Shown: piece by piece, positions 1 to 6,201 of the stretch
How the letters are laid out: each line of letters begins with the position of its first letter
How positions within the stretch are numbered: position 1 is the first letter of the stretch
NCBI GenBank assembly: GCA_013824385.1
Contig: PNNU01000123.1
Coordinates: 1-8,632 of the forward strand
DNA: 8,632 bases
DNA from: Anaerolinea sp.
Lineage (GTDB): Bacteria; Chloroflexota; Anaerolineae; Anaerolineales; Anaerolineaceae
Direction: 5' to 3'
Translations under genes and position numbers: made by a program
Notes under the pieces: model-generated
What the model saw: only the letters and a program-made list of their open reading frames with translations
Told to the model about the DNA's origin: nothing
Database searches by the model: none

Positions 1-849
1 AGCTTTCTCTACTTGTTCCTCAATTCGCGACGGTTGAATTCTCCCATCAGCCACTAGTCTTTCTAAGGCGATCCGAGCCACCTCTCTCCTAATTGGATCG
101 AAAGCCGAGATAGTCACTGCCTCTGGGGTATCGTCCACGATCACATCCACACCAGCAGCTTGTTCAAACGCGCGGATGTTACGTCCATTGCGTCCAACGA
201 TGCGGCCTTTCATTTCTTCATTGGGCAAGGTTACCAGAGAGGTAGATACACTAACCACGTGCTCTGATGCGACGCGCTGAATGGCGTCAGTGATGATCTC
301 GCGGGCGCGCTTCTCACCTTCATTTCGGGCTTCAGCTTCAATATTGCGGATGATGCGGGCCATATCATTGCGGCCTTCTTTTTCAGCTTCACCAAGCAAG
401 ACTTGCTTGGCTTCTTCCATGCTCATTTGTCCAATACGCTGTAGTTCTTCAAGCTCGGTGGCATAAAGCTTTTCAATTTCGTTGGCGCGCTTATCCAGCG
501 CGCTCTGGCGTTTGTTGATATTTTGCTCACGCAGTTCGAGTCTTTCAATGCGATTATCCAACTCTAGTCTTCGTTTTTGCAACCGGTCATCTTCACGAAC
601 AATTTCACTTCTGCGACGGGAGTTTTCATTTTCAGCTTCTTGAAGAATCTTGAGAGATTTATCCTTTGCTTCCATCTCAATGTTCTTGGCTTTTTCAGAG
701 GCCAATCTTACCAATCCATCGGCTTCATTCTTTTGATTTATTTTGAATCTTTCAGTAAAGCTTTTTACCGCAAGAAATGTTGCTCCCACGGCGACTACCA
801 ACCCTATTGCTATTGCAATTAGAATTGTGGCAAGATTAATATTTTCCAT
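1..849 (-). CDS. rny: Ribonuclease Y, N-terminal part (runs off window)
   Basis: RNase Y is the membrane-anchored endoribonuclease that starts bulk mRNA decay in many bacteria lacking RNase E. The 283 codons present give an N-terminal membrane helix (about residues 5-25). A long charged coiled coil follows (about 28-200, rich in E, K and R, with A-E-K-x-x-A repeats). Next is a KH RNA-binding domain starting near M213, with the family's conserved DDTPEAV and [10 protein letters not shown] blocks. The catalytic HD domain lies beyond position 1, since the family is about 520 aa long. I chose the ATG at 849, which has GAGG 6 nt upstream; an in-frame ATG at 855 abuts that GAGG and is less likely. 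The start overlaps the recX stop by 14 nt, so the two are probably co-translated. The KH GXXG loop reads GRNG (219-222) where I expect GREG in the family. Identification is firm; the KH remark is from memory of the family. Confidence 0.95.
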   Translation of the reverse strand, partial: MENINLATILIAIAIGLVVAVGATFLAVKSFTERFKINQKNEADGLVRLASEKAKNIEMEAKDKSLKILQEAENENSRRRSEIVREDDRLQKRRLELDNRIERLELREQNINKRQSALDKRANEIEKLYATELEELQRIGQMSMEEAKQVLLGEAEKEGRNDMARIIRNIEAEARNEGEKRAREIITDAIQRVASEHVVSVSTSLVTLPNEEMKGRIVGRNGRNIRAFEQAAGVDVIVDDTPEAVTISAFDPIRREVARIALERLVADGRIQPSRIEEQVEKA

Positions 850-1507
850 TATCATCCTCGTTTTCCAGTTTATTGCTTTGGTCTTGTTCCAACTCGCGGA
901 TCATATCCCGGATTACGGGTGAGATGATTCCATAAGAGAAACCTCGTCTGGCCAGATAGGAACTCAGCTTTTTTCGAAACAACTCACGATCCTGAAAATT
1001 CAGTTTTCGTGCGTATTGGGCTGCTGCCCTGTTAGCCAATTCCATATCTTCCGCGCTGTCTGCCAAAGCAGATTCAATCATTTGTTCAGAAACACCTTTA
1101 TTTCTTAGTTCATACCGTATCAAGCGTTGGCTGCGAGGATGATACTCGTTTCGATTCTCGATCCACATTTTGGCAAATTGTTGGTCTTGAACCAGGTTTG
1201 CCCTTTTCAGCCTTATAACGACTTGGTCGATTTCTAAAGTGCTAAATCCTTTTTGGATTAATCTTTGGCGAATTTCTTTTTCAGTTCTCGGTCGGTAATC
1301 CAACAAACGGGTTGCTTTTTGGTAGGCTACTTCCGAAGAATCTGATTCGATCAAGGTGTTGATGCGATCTTCATTGAGAAAATCACCAACTTTTAACCAT
1401 GCTGCCACCAATCTTGAAAGTCCAAAAGCAAACTCTCCATCCAGTTCAATATTGAGCCGGTCAGGATGATGTTTCTGAACTTGAATGGCGGTGATCTGAT
1501 GCTCCAT
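836..1507 (-). CDS. recX: Regulatory protein RecX
   Basis: RecX binds RecA filaments and modulates, usually inhibits, recombination and SOS activity in the cytoplasm. The 223-aa product shows the family's arrangement of three-helix repeats. A first repeat reads [23 protein letters not shown] (here beginning [11 protein letters not shown]). A second contains [15 protein letters not shown], and a third has [19 protein letters not shown] sequence and [12 protein letters not shown]. The N-terminal 60 residues form a beta-rich lead-in seen in many RecX proteins. The frame is open to a TTG at 1564, but that start would run through a terminator-like hairpin. The ATG at 1507 has AAGGA just upstream (2 nt gap, short) and begins where homology-like sequence starts, so I prefer it. 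No recA is adjacent; the partner is rny downstream, overlapping by 14 nt. The C-terminus is acidic and low in complexity. The family call is strong and the exact start moderately so. Confidence 0.9.
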   Translation of the reverse strand: MEHQITAIQVQKHHPDRLNIELDGEFAFGLSRLVAAWLKVGDFLNEDRINTLIESDSSEVAYQKATRLLDYRPRTEKEIRQRLIQKGFSTLEIDQVVIRLKRANLVQDQQFAKMWIENRNEYHPRSQRLIRYELRNKGVSEQMIESALADSAEDMELANRAAAQYARKLNFQDRELFRKKLSSYLARRGFSYGIISPVIRDMIRELEQDQSNKLENEDDNGKY

Positions 1508-1517
1508 GATCCTTAAC

Positions 1518-1554
1518 AAAAAACAGCCAAATTCACAATGAATGACTTGGCTGT
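1518..1554 (-). terminator. Terminator-like hairpin with U6 just before recX (possible attenuator)
   Basis: On the minus strand, ACAGCCAA (1554-1547) pairs perfectly with TTGGCTGT (1530-1523). An inner ATTC/GAAT pairing is also possible. The stem runs straight into six Ts (1523-1518). This is the form of an intrinsic terminator. It ends only about 10 nt before the recX ATG at 1507, which leaves no room for a promoter between them. It therefore either ends an upstream minus-strand transcript or lies inside the recX leader as an attenuator. On the plus strand no T tract follows, so it acts in one direction only. The structure is seen directly; the function is inferred. Confidence 0.6.
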
Positions 1555-1648
1555 CGATCTTCAATTAACTGGAATTCAATTCAATTGGAGAATTACTTGT
1601 TTTTTACACTATTCAGTCTATTCAATTACGGGTTCACGATATTTAGAC

Positions 1649-1768
1649 TTATTCAAAGAGGTCCCGGTCAATTTCTAATTCGGATTTGCTCTTCTTAACG
1701 TCATTAATGTTCGCCTCAGTGGACCCTATTCGTAAATGATATCTGATATAAACCAGTGACAAAAACAT
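1649..1768 (-). CDS. Candidate short membrane protein ORF, unrecognised
   Basis: From an ATG at 1768 with GGAG 5 nt upstream, a 39-codon frame encodes a hydrophobic start (MFLSLVYI), then basic residues (RYHLR), then a very acidic and lysine-rich tail ending D-R-D-L-F-E. The same frame stays open upstream to 1855. It would add a protein-like stretch (DRFLYWLESFFTPFGVW) that with the rest forms a plausible transmembrane helix with aromatic borders. No ATG, GTG or TTG start exists in that upstream part, so a longer product would need an ATT start (1825) or a sequence correction. It lies upstream of the recX hairpin on the same strand. I do not recognise the family. It could be a real small protein, a decayed gene or chance. 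Confidence 0.35.
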   Translation of the reverse strand: MFLSLVYIRYHLRIGSTEANINDVKKSKSELEIDRDLFE

Positions 1769-1873
1769 CCAAACTCCAAACGGAGTGAAAAAACTTTCCA
1801 GCCAATATAGGAATCGATCAGCAATGAGGTTTTTTGTGATTACCTCTAAATCAAATCATTCCAAGTTAATACA

Positions 1874-1879
1874 ATTATA
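1874..1879 (-). promoter_or_regulatory. Perfect -10 box (TATAAT) reading toward recX
   Basis: The minus strand carries a consensus TATAAT with a predicted start near 1867, upstream of the short ORF and recX. I find no good TTGACA-like element 16-18 nt upstream. The region is AT-rich, so a chance match is quite possible. Confidence 0.25.
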
Positions 1880-1951
1880 CATGATATTTTGTATTATTGC
1901 TTATAGATTAATCGGAGAATCGTATACTCTTTCAAACCTCTTGAATCATGC

Positions 1952-1957
1952 TACAAT
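1952..1957 (+). promoter_or_regulatory. -10 box placed for a leaderless transcript of the 1964 gene
   Basis: TACAAT lies 6 nt before the ATG at 1964, so transcription would begin at or next to the A of the start codon. The gene has no Shine-Dalgarno sequence, which fits leaderless translation. A weak -35 candidate, TTTCAA (1930-1935), sits 16 nt upstream. A second -10-like TATACT (1923-1928) could instead give a leader of about 30 nt. Confidence 0.4.
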
Positions 1958-1963
1958 CAATCA

Positions 1964-2380
1964 ATGAAAAAGAAGGCAGATCAAATAATCATTACGCCTG
2001 AGCAACTCCACAAAAAACAGGCTTTACTACAAGTGCTGCTACCAGTGATTGCGGTTGGCGTCATTTGTCTGGGAGTCTGCCTTGCCTTGCTCCTTTCAAC
2101 CTCTTCTGAACCACAATCCACTGAACAGTGGGCACAAATTTCCACCATGTTTTTAATTGTTCCTACTTTATTTATTGGTCTTGCGGGTCTTGCAGTATTA
2201 ATCCTACTGGGCATTGTCATCGGAAAGTGGAATAAAAACTGGCCCCCTGCTCTGCGCACATACCGCTTGATGATCATTAATCTTGAAACCTCTTTTCAAG
2301 GTTTGGTGCAAAAACTTGCACAGCCTGTCATCGGATTCAAATCAATTTTGGCTGGAATTTTATCCCTTTTCAAAAAGTAA
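1964..2380 (+). CDS. Small two-helix membrane protein of unknown function
   Basis: This 138-aa protein has a short basic cytoplasmic-looking N-terminus. Two hydrophobic helices follow (about residues 22-44 and 60-87), separated by a polar loop of about 15 residues. Next comes a basic-aromatic boundary (GKWNKNWPP), then an amphipathic C-terminal half (about 95-138) ending in a helix that may lie along the membrane. By the positive-inside rule both ends are probably cytoplasmic. I see no catalytic motif and do not recognise a named family. There is no ribosome binding site before the ATG; a -10 box lies at the right distance for a leaderless mRNA. The next gene starts 20 nt after its stop, so the two probably form an operon. 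It is real by coherent hydrophobic architecture, while the antisense frame over 1981-2277 is not protein-like. Confidence 0.75.
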   Translation: MKKKADQIIITPEQLHKKQALLQVLLPVIAVGVICLGVCLALLLSTSSEPQSTEQWAQISTMFLIVPTLFIGLAGLAVLILLGIVIGKWNKNWPPALRTYRLMIINLETSFQGLVQKLAQPVIGFKSILAGILSLFKK

Positions 2381-2400
2381 CGGCATTCTTTGGAGGCATG

Positions 2401-2607
2401 ATGCAAGAAAACTCACGATGGAAAACAATATCCTACATCATCGGTGGAACAGTTGGATTAATCACCGGAGTGGCTGCTGCCTATTTATTCATCCGCGGAC
2501 GTGAAGAATCTGAAGGTGATCACACCATCACCTCAGGCCAGGGAGTTAAAATTGGATTAGGCATTGTTACCTTATTACGCCAAATAACCGATAACATCTC
2601 CAGATAA
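2401..2607 (+). CDS. Small single-helix membrane protein, YtxH-like, unknown function
   Basis: This 68-aa protein has one N-terminal glycine-rich membrane helix (about residues 9-31), then an arginine/glutamate segment (RGREESEG). A conserved-looking tail follows with GQGVKIGLGIVTLLRQI, which may form an amphipathic helix. It resembles the short anchored proteins often found in Anaerolineae and loosely resembles YtxH proteins, but I cannot name a function. Tandem ATGs occur at 2398 and 2401. The GGAGG at 2392-2396 is 1 nt from the first and 4 nt from the second, so I choose the second. It lies 20 nt after the previous stop and is probably co-transcribed and co-translated with it. Confidence 0.7.
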   Translation: MQENSRWKTISYIIGGTVGLITGVAAAYLFIRGREESEGDHTITSGQGVKIGLGIVTLLRQITDNISR

Positions 2608-2633
2608 AAAGCTAAATTTTCCTGCGGGGGTGA

Positions 2634-2660
2634 TTGTTAAAAAGGATTTAATTATATAAT
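2634..2660 (+). promoter_or_regulatory. Promoter for PfkB-like/M20 operon, probably leaderless
   Basis: A perfect TATAAT (2655-2660) is preceded by TTGTTA (2634-2639) with a 15-nt spacer. The -10 box ends only 5 nt before the ATG at 2666, so the transcript would start at or within the start codon. The gene lacks a Shine-Dalgarno sequence at the usual distance. AGGATT (2643-2648) and AATCCT (2658-2663) form an inverted repeat across the -10 box. Confidence 0.5.
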
Positions 2661-2665
2661 CCTGT

Positions 2666-3673
2666 ATGCCTGCATTCGAGTTTTTTGATTTTCTAGTGGT
2701 TGGGGATATCGCCACAGAATTTATCATTGATCTACGCAATCAATCTCACCCAAATGTACTTGGGGGTTCTTTGCTGTATGCAGCCGGCGGATTGCGATGT
2801 TGGACAGACAGAATTGCCATTGTCAGCCATACTTCCTCAAAAAATCGGCATGTGCTTGAAAAATTTCAAAGAATTTACAAGATCGATTTTCAAGGGGTCC
2901 ATTTTCACAATGATTCTTATGATGATCGACACTTCCTCGGATATATTTCACCAAATGAAGTAGTCATTGAAAATCCGGTTGCTTTTTATTCAAGTAGAAA
3001 GTTGTGCTTTCCAAAAGAATTAGCCGGTTACGAAAAGAATGACCCTGAAAACCAGATCCAAGCCAGACCAAAATATTATCCTGATGAGTTTCCAATACAT
3101 TATCGAGATATTTCTGCTTCTTTGATTTGTCAGACTTCTCTCGCAACCCAAATCCAGCTTTCCAGCATTCTGCTCAATGCATCCACAAAGAATCTGGTTA
3201 TCCAATCCAGCCCGCAATATATGAATCTGACCAGTTTCGAAACCATGCCAATTTTGATGAAAGATATCACTGCCTTTGTCACAACTTCAGACCAAATAAG
3301 AAATCTTTTTCGCAATCGCATCTCAGACCTCTGGGAGATGGCAGATTTTTTATGCAGCCTGGGGTGTGGATATGTAATTATCAGTGACGAAGTCAACGGT
3401 TTTATCTTGTATGATCGCAAATCCAACCTGCGCATACAAGCACCTAGTTACCCTATAGAACAAATTGATCCCACCGGTATGTTGGCATCATTTAGTGGTG
3501 GTTTTCTTGCAGGATTCAAAAAAAACTATGACCCGTTGGAAGCATTGACCTTGGGTATCGTTTCAGCATCATTCACTTGTGAAGGAAGCCGGCCTTTTTA
3601 TGGAGCGGATGCTATTCCAGAATTGCGGCAAAATCGACATAAATTAATCTGTGAATTGGTAAAAAAAATATGA
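2666..3673 (+). CDS. PfkB/ribokinase-fold protein, catalytic Asp missing
   Basis: PfkB-family proteins are ATP-dependent sugar or nucleoside kinases. This 335-aa protein has the family's layout and length. A first strand reads FLVVGDIATEFIID (9-22). The substrate-site GG motif follows (GGSLLYAAGG, 33-42, with Tyr where ribokinases have Asn). A Rossmann-like core with a late strand GYVIISDEVNGF is followed by the signature-2 region DPTGMLASFSGGFLAGF starting at D268. In active kinases this last motif reads D-x-T-G-A-G-D, where the final Asp is the catalytic base. Here the GAGD core is G-M-L-A, putting Ala at 274. The anion-hole glycines are thus altered and the base is absent, so the protein is probably inactive as a classical kinase or has become a binding protein. 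The frame is intact and shows no decay. It overlaps the downstream peptidase by ATGA. Substrate unknown. The fold is confident; loss of function is inference. Confidence 0.8.
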   Translation: MPAFEFFDFLVVGDIATEFIIDLRNQSHPNVLGGSLLYAAGGLRCWTDRIAIVSHTSSKNRHVLEKFQRIYKIDFQGVHFHNDSYDDRHFLGYISPNEVVIENPVAFYSSRKLCFPKELAGYEKNDPENQIQARPKYYPDEFPIHYRDISASLICQTSLATQIQLSSILLNASTKNLVIQSSPQYMNLTSFETMPILMKDITAFVTTSDQIRNLFRNRISDLWEMADFLCSLGCGYVIISDEVNGFILYDRKSNLRIQAPSYPIEQIDPTGMLASFSGGFLAGFKKNYDPLEALTLGIVSASFTCEGSRPFYGADAIPELRQNRHKLICELVKKI

Positions 3674-4767
3674 CCGAAAACCAATACTCAAAACTTGTAG
3701 AAATGGCAAAGCAAATTCAAGCCATTCCCGCGCTGACTTTCGACGAAATCACGCGCGCCGATTTTCTCGCTGCTCAATTTTCCGCCCTATCCCTACAAGA
3801 TATACACATAGATACAAGTGGAAACACCTTTGCTAAAATTAAGGGAGGCAGCGAACTTCCTTTGGTCATTTCTGCTCATTTAGATTCTGTATTGTCTTCT
3901 GAAGATAACAAACTCCTTATACAAAGTGAAAGACAAATCACTGGTCCGGGGATTGGGGATAATGCATTGGGTGTGGCAGCATTAATTGAAATTGGACAAA
4001 AATTAGCCGCTCAATCCAACCCACCGCCCGGTGATATCTGGCTGGTGGGGAATGTTGGCGAAGAAGGATTGGGTAACCTTAAAGGGATGCGGCAAATTGT
4101 GGATCAGTTCAAAGATCGAGTGAAAGCCTATCTGATATTGGAAGGCATCGGTCTTGGAATGATTCAAACTGCAGCTCTGGGAATCAACCGCTATAAGATC
4201 GAAGTCAACTCTCAGGGAGGGCATGCATGGAGTAATTTTGGTGATCCCTCAGCCATCCACGAATTAATTGCCATCTCCTCCAAGATTCTTGGGCTAAAAC
4301 TGCCGGGGAATCCCCGTAGTTCCATAAATATCGGCTCAATTTTCGGCGGTGGTTCAATAAATTCCATCGCAAGCCACGCTGAAATGCAGGTGGAAATCCG
4401 TTCTGAGGATAAAGAAATTCTCGAATCGCTTTCACGAACGATCCATAAAATTTCCGCCAAAAACCCTCATTCTGAGTCAGACGTATTAATAACTGAAATT
4501 GGAATAAGGCCTTCCGGAAAAATCTCTGAAAACACTCCTGTAATCCTCGCAGCACAAGCTGCGCTCCGCAGCACAGGCATTACCCCTGTGTTTGCCATAT
4601 CATCCTCTGATGCTTCTCTACCAATCAGCCTTGGCTATCAGGCTACTTGCCTGGGAATCACAACAGGACGGCGGGTCCATTCTTCTCAAGAAACCATTGA
4701 CCTGCTCCCCATTCCAAAGGGAATGACTCAAATTCTCAACTTTATTGATCAGCTATGGAATTATTGA
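3670..4767 (+). CDS. M20-family zinc metallopeptidase (di-metal)
   Basis: M20 enzymes are cytoplasmic di-zinc exopeptidases or amidohydrolases acting on small peptides, N-acyl amino acids or related amides. All expected ligands are visible in this 365-aa protein: H70 and D72 in HLDSV, bridging D97 in GIGDN, the E131/E132 pair in GEEGLGN, E158 in LEG, and H337 in RRVHSSQE. A lid/dimerisation domain lies between, about 170-275, with the family's QGGHAWSNFGDPSA segment. The C-terminal SSDASLPISLG motif is typical of the PepT-like part of the family. The start overlaps the preceding PfkB-like stop (ATGA, 3670-3673), and there is no clear ribosome binding site, so translation probably depends on reinitiation. 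It is complete and looks active. The substrate cannot be told from sequence; a tripeptidase or acyl-amino-acid hydrolase is possible. Confidence 0.88.
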   Translation: MTENQYSKLVEMAKQIQAIPALTFDEITRADFLAAQFSALSLQDIHIDTSGNTFAKIKGGSELPLVISAHLDSVLSSEDNKLLIQSERQITGPGIGDNALGVAALIEIGQKLAAQSNPPPGDIWLVGNVGEEGLGNLKGMRQIVDQFKDRVKAYLILEGIGLGMIQTAALGINRYKIEVNSQGGHAWSNFGDPSAIHELIAISSKILGLKLPGNPRSSINIGSIFGGGSINSIASHAEMQVEIRSEDKEILESLSRTIHKISAKNPHSESDVLITEIGIRPSGKISENTPVILAAQAALRSTGITPVFAISSSDASLPISLGYQATCLGITTGRRVHSSQETIDLLPIPKGMTQILNFIDQLWNY

Positions 4768-4795
4768 TAGTGATGATGAAAAAAATCCTCTCATT

Positions 4796-4823
4796 TTGCG
4801 TTTAGAAATCCTTATTGTAAAAT
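4796..4823 (+). promoter_or_regulatory. Candidate promoter for PAP2 phosphatase gene
   Basis: TTGCGT (4796-4801) and TAAAAT (4818-4823) are separated by 16 nt. They would give a start near 4830 and a leader of about 45 nt. The leader ends with AAGGAG (4861-4866), 8 nt before the ATG at 4875. No terminator follows the upstream peptidase gene, so read-through is also possible. Confidence 0.35.
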
Positions 4824-4874
4824 CTAATCTGACAAACAATCATAACGATCACAATAGTAAAAGGAGCAACACAA

Positions 4875-5852
4875 ATGGATTTATTATTAGATTTTGAGAT
4901 CAGTATCACCCTTTTCTTGCAAAGCCTGGGCTCCTGGTTGGCTGCGCCGTTTCAAGCCATTTCCCTTCTGGCGACCGAGGAATTTTTTATTCTGATCATG
5001 CCGCTCATCTTTTGGAGTATTGATTCGCTGATGGGGGTGCGTATGGCTTTCATGTTAATCATCAGCGGCAGCTTCAACAACTACTTTAAGGTTCTTTTTC
5101 ACAGTCCCCGCCCGTTCTGGTTTGATGCCAGGGTGAAATCATACAGCATGGAAACCGGGTTTGGACTGCCATCAGGACATTCTCAGAACGCTGCGAGCTT
5201 GTTCGGGATGATGGCGACCACCATCCGCAAGAAAGGATTTACGATCGCCATTCTGGTGGTCATCTTCCTGGTGGGACTTTCCAGAATATATCTGGGTATG
5301 CATTTCCTCCGCGATGTACTCTCAGGTTGGCTCTTGGGTGGGTTGTTTGTATTGCTTTATATGCGTCTTGAAAAACCGGTCGCAAAATGGCTGGTCACAA
5401 AAAGCTTGGGTCTACAAATTTTACTGAGCTTTGCGCTGGGAATTGTCCTAATCATGTTGGGATTCGGCGCCAGGGCATTATCTGCCTCATGGCAGATGCC
5501 TGCAGAATGGATCAAAAATGCCGCACTCACTGGCGGCGCTGTTCCTGACCCGTTCAATATGGAAGGTACCATTACTTTAGGTGGCGTGGCATTTGGATTT
5601 ATGGCTGGATACGCCCTTTGGGTAAAGAAATTCGGTCAACCTAAAGTGATGGGCTCTGTTTTGAAACGTTTTCTAAGATATCTCGTAGGTATAGTTGGAG
5701 TGGTCGCTCTTTATCTAGGTTTGAAGATGATCTTTCCAGATGAACCTCTCATGTTAAGTTACATTTTGCGATTTGTTCGTTACTCGATCATTGGTCTATG
5801 GGTCACCTATTTTGCACCGTACATTTTCAAGAAACTTAAGTTGGAAAAATAA
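4875..5852 (+). CDS. PAP2-family membrane phosphatase
   Basis: This polytopic membrane protein dephosphorylates lipid or isoprenoid phosphates (phosphatidate, undecaprenyl diphosphate or similar); the exact substrate is unknown. The three family motifs are complete. They are K72-x6-R79-P80 (KVLFHSPRP), P99-S-G-H102 (GLPSGHSQNA), and S136-R137-x5-H143-x3-D147 (SRIYLGMHFLRD). H102 is the expected general acid and H143 the nucleophile. The N-terminus has the common EEFFILIMPLIFW segment of bacterial members. The protein (325 aa) is longer than the basic PAP2 core of about 200 aa: residues about 165-325 add several more hydrophobic helices, ending in a basic KKLKLEK tail. It has its own Shine-Dalgarno sequence and a candidate promoter. 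The family is firm. Confidence 0.93.
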   Translation: MDLLLDFEISITLFLQSLGSWLAAPFQAISLLATEEFFILIMPLIFWSIDSLMGVRMAFMLIISGSFNNYFKVLFHSPRPFWFDARVKSYSMETGFGLPSGHSQNAASLFGMMATTIRKKGFTIAILVVIFLVGLSRIYLGMHFLRDVLSGWLLGGLFVLLYMRLEKPVAKWLVTKSLGLQILLSFALGIVLIMLGFGARALSASWQMPAEWIKNAALTGGAVPDPFNMEGTITLGGVAFGFMAGYALWVKKFGQPKVMGSVLKRFLRYLVGIVGVVALYLGLKMIFPDEPLMLSYILRFVRYSIIGLWVTYFAPYIFKKLKLEK

Positions 5853-5885
5853 CAAATTTTTTACAATAAATGAACAAAAAAATCT

Positions 5886-5891
5886 TATAAT
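5886..5891 (+). promoter_or_regulatory. -10 box of the YtxH-like gene
   Basis: A consensus TATAAT lies 33 nt before the start codon at 5925, predicting a leader of about 27 nt that includes the strong AAAGGAGG (5913-5920). The best -35 candidates, TTTACA or TTACAA near 5860-5866, are 19-20 nt away, longer than ideal. Confidence 0.4.
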
Positions 5892-5924
5892 TTAGTCATT
5901 GATAGGGTTTTTAAAGGAGGAATA

Positions 5925-6143
5925 ATGAACAAAATTGGAAGTTTTATCTTCGGTGCTTTCACCGGCGCTTTGGTGGGTGGAATCCTGGCATTATTACTTA
6001 CACCTCTGAAAGGGACAGAAGTACGCGCCCGTTTGGGAAGTTCATTTGTCCATGTTCAGGATGAAGTTAAAAACGCAGCCCAAAGCCGTATGACAGAACT
6101 CAACCAACAATTGTCCAAGTTGCAGAACAAAGTAAGCGAGTAA
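5925..6143 (+). CDS. YtxH-domain small membrane protein
   Basis: This 72-aa protein has the YtxH pattern: a glycine-rich N-terminal membrane helix (about residues 5-27) followed by LLLTPLKGTEVRARL (compare the family's L-x-x-P-x-x-G-x-E-x-R). A coiled-coil tail (about 41-72) has Q, L and K in heptad-like spacing. Members are anchored proteins with a cytoplasmic helix, sometimes stress-linked; no precise role is known. A very strong Shine-Dalgarno sequence, AAAGGAGG, lies 4 nt before the ATG, suggesting high translation. Its transcript ends at the double hairpin downstream. Confidence 0.85.
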   Translation: MNKIGSFIFGAFTGALVGGILALLLTPLKGTEVRARLGSSFVHVQDEVKNAAQSRMTELNQQLSKLQNKVSE

Positions 6144-6158
6144 ATCACTTTTACGAAG

Positions 6159-6191
6159 AACCTTGACAAGGCTTGGAGCCTTGTCAAGGTT
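6159..6191. other. Perfect 14-bp hairpin without T tract
   Basis: AACCTTGACAAGGC (6159-6172) and GCCTTGTCAAGGTT (6178-6191) pair perfectly around a 5-nt loop (TTGGA). No run of Ts follows on either strand, so it is not a standard terminator. It lies 16 nt after the YtxH-like stop and may protect the mRNA 3' end or help the following terminator. Confidence 0.7.
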
Positions 6192-6201
6192 GGATTTCAA
6201 C

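Larger units (their letters stand above)
1508..1963. other. 455-nt intergenic region between divergent recX and membrane-protein operon
   Basis: This AT-rich stretch holds the recX-proximal hairpin, the candidate short minus-strand ORF and -10-like elements on both strands. A 60-codon plus-strand frame at 1785-1967 overlaps the next gene's start and does not look like protein (no ribosome binding site, no regular composition). No tRNA, repeat array or riboswitch structure that I recognise is present. Confidence 0.6.

Noticed and set aside
281..822. Plus-strand ORFs at 281-466 and 577-822
   Set aside because: They lie antisense inside the clear RNase Y frame, and their Ser/Arg- or Phe-rich translations mirror its codon pattern.
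1508..1564. Longer RecX from a TTG at 1564
   Set aside because: It would add 19 residues encoded by the hairpin and U tract; the ATG at 1507 has AAGGA upstream and fits the family start better.
1785..1967. Plus-strand 60-codon ORF
   Set aside because: It has no ribosome binding site and a composition unlike protein, and it overlaps both the next gene's start and the minus-strand candidate.
2964..3435. Several minus- and plus-strand ORFs inside the PfkB-like gene
   Set aside because: They are shadows of a continuous 335-codon gene with recognisable family motifs.
4003..4555. Minus-strand ORFs inside the M20 peptidase gene, up to 116 codons
   Set aside because: They are antisense to a frame with complete metal-ligand motifs and have no ribosome binding site or recognisable domain.
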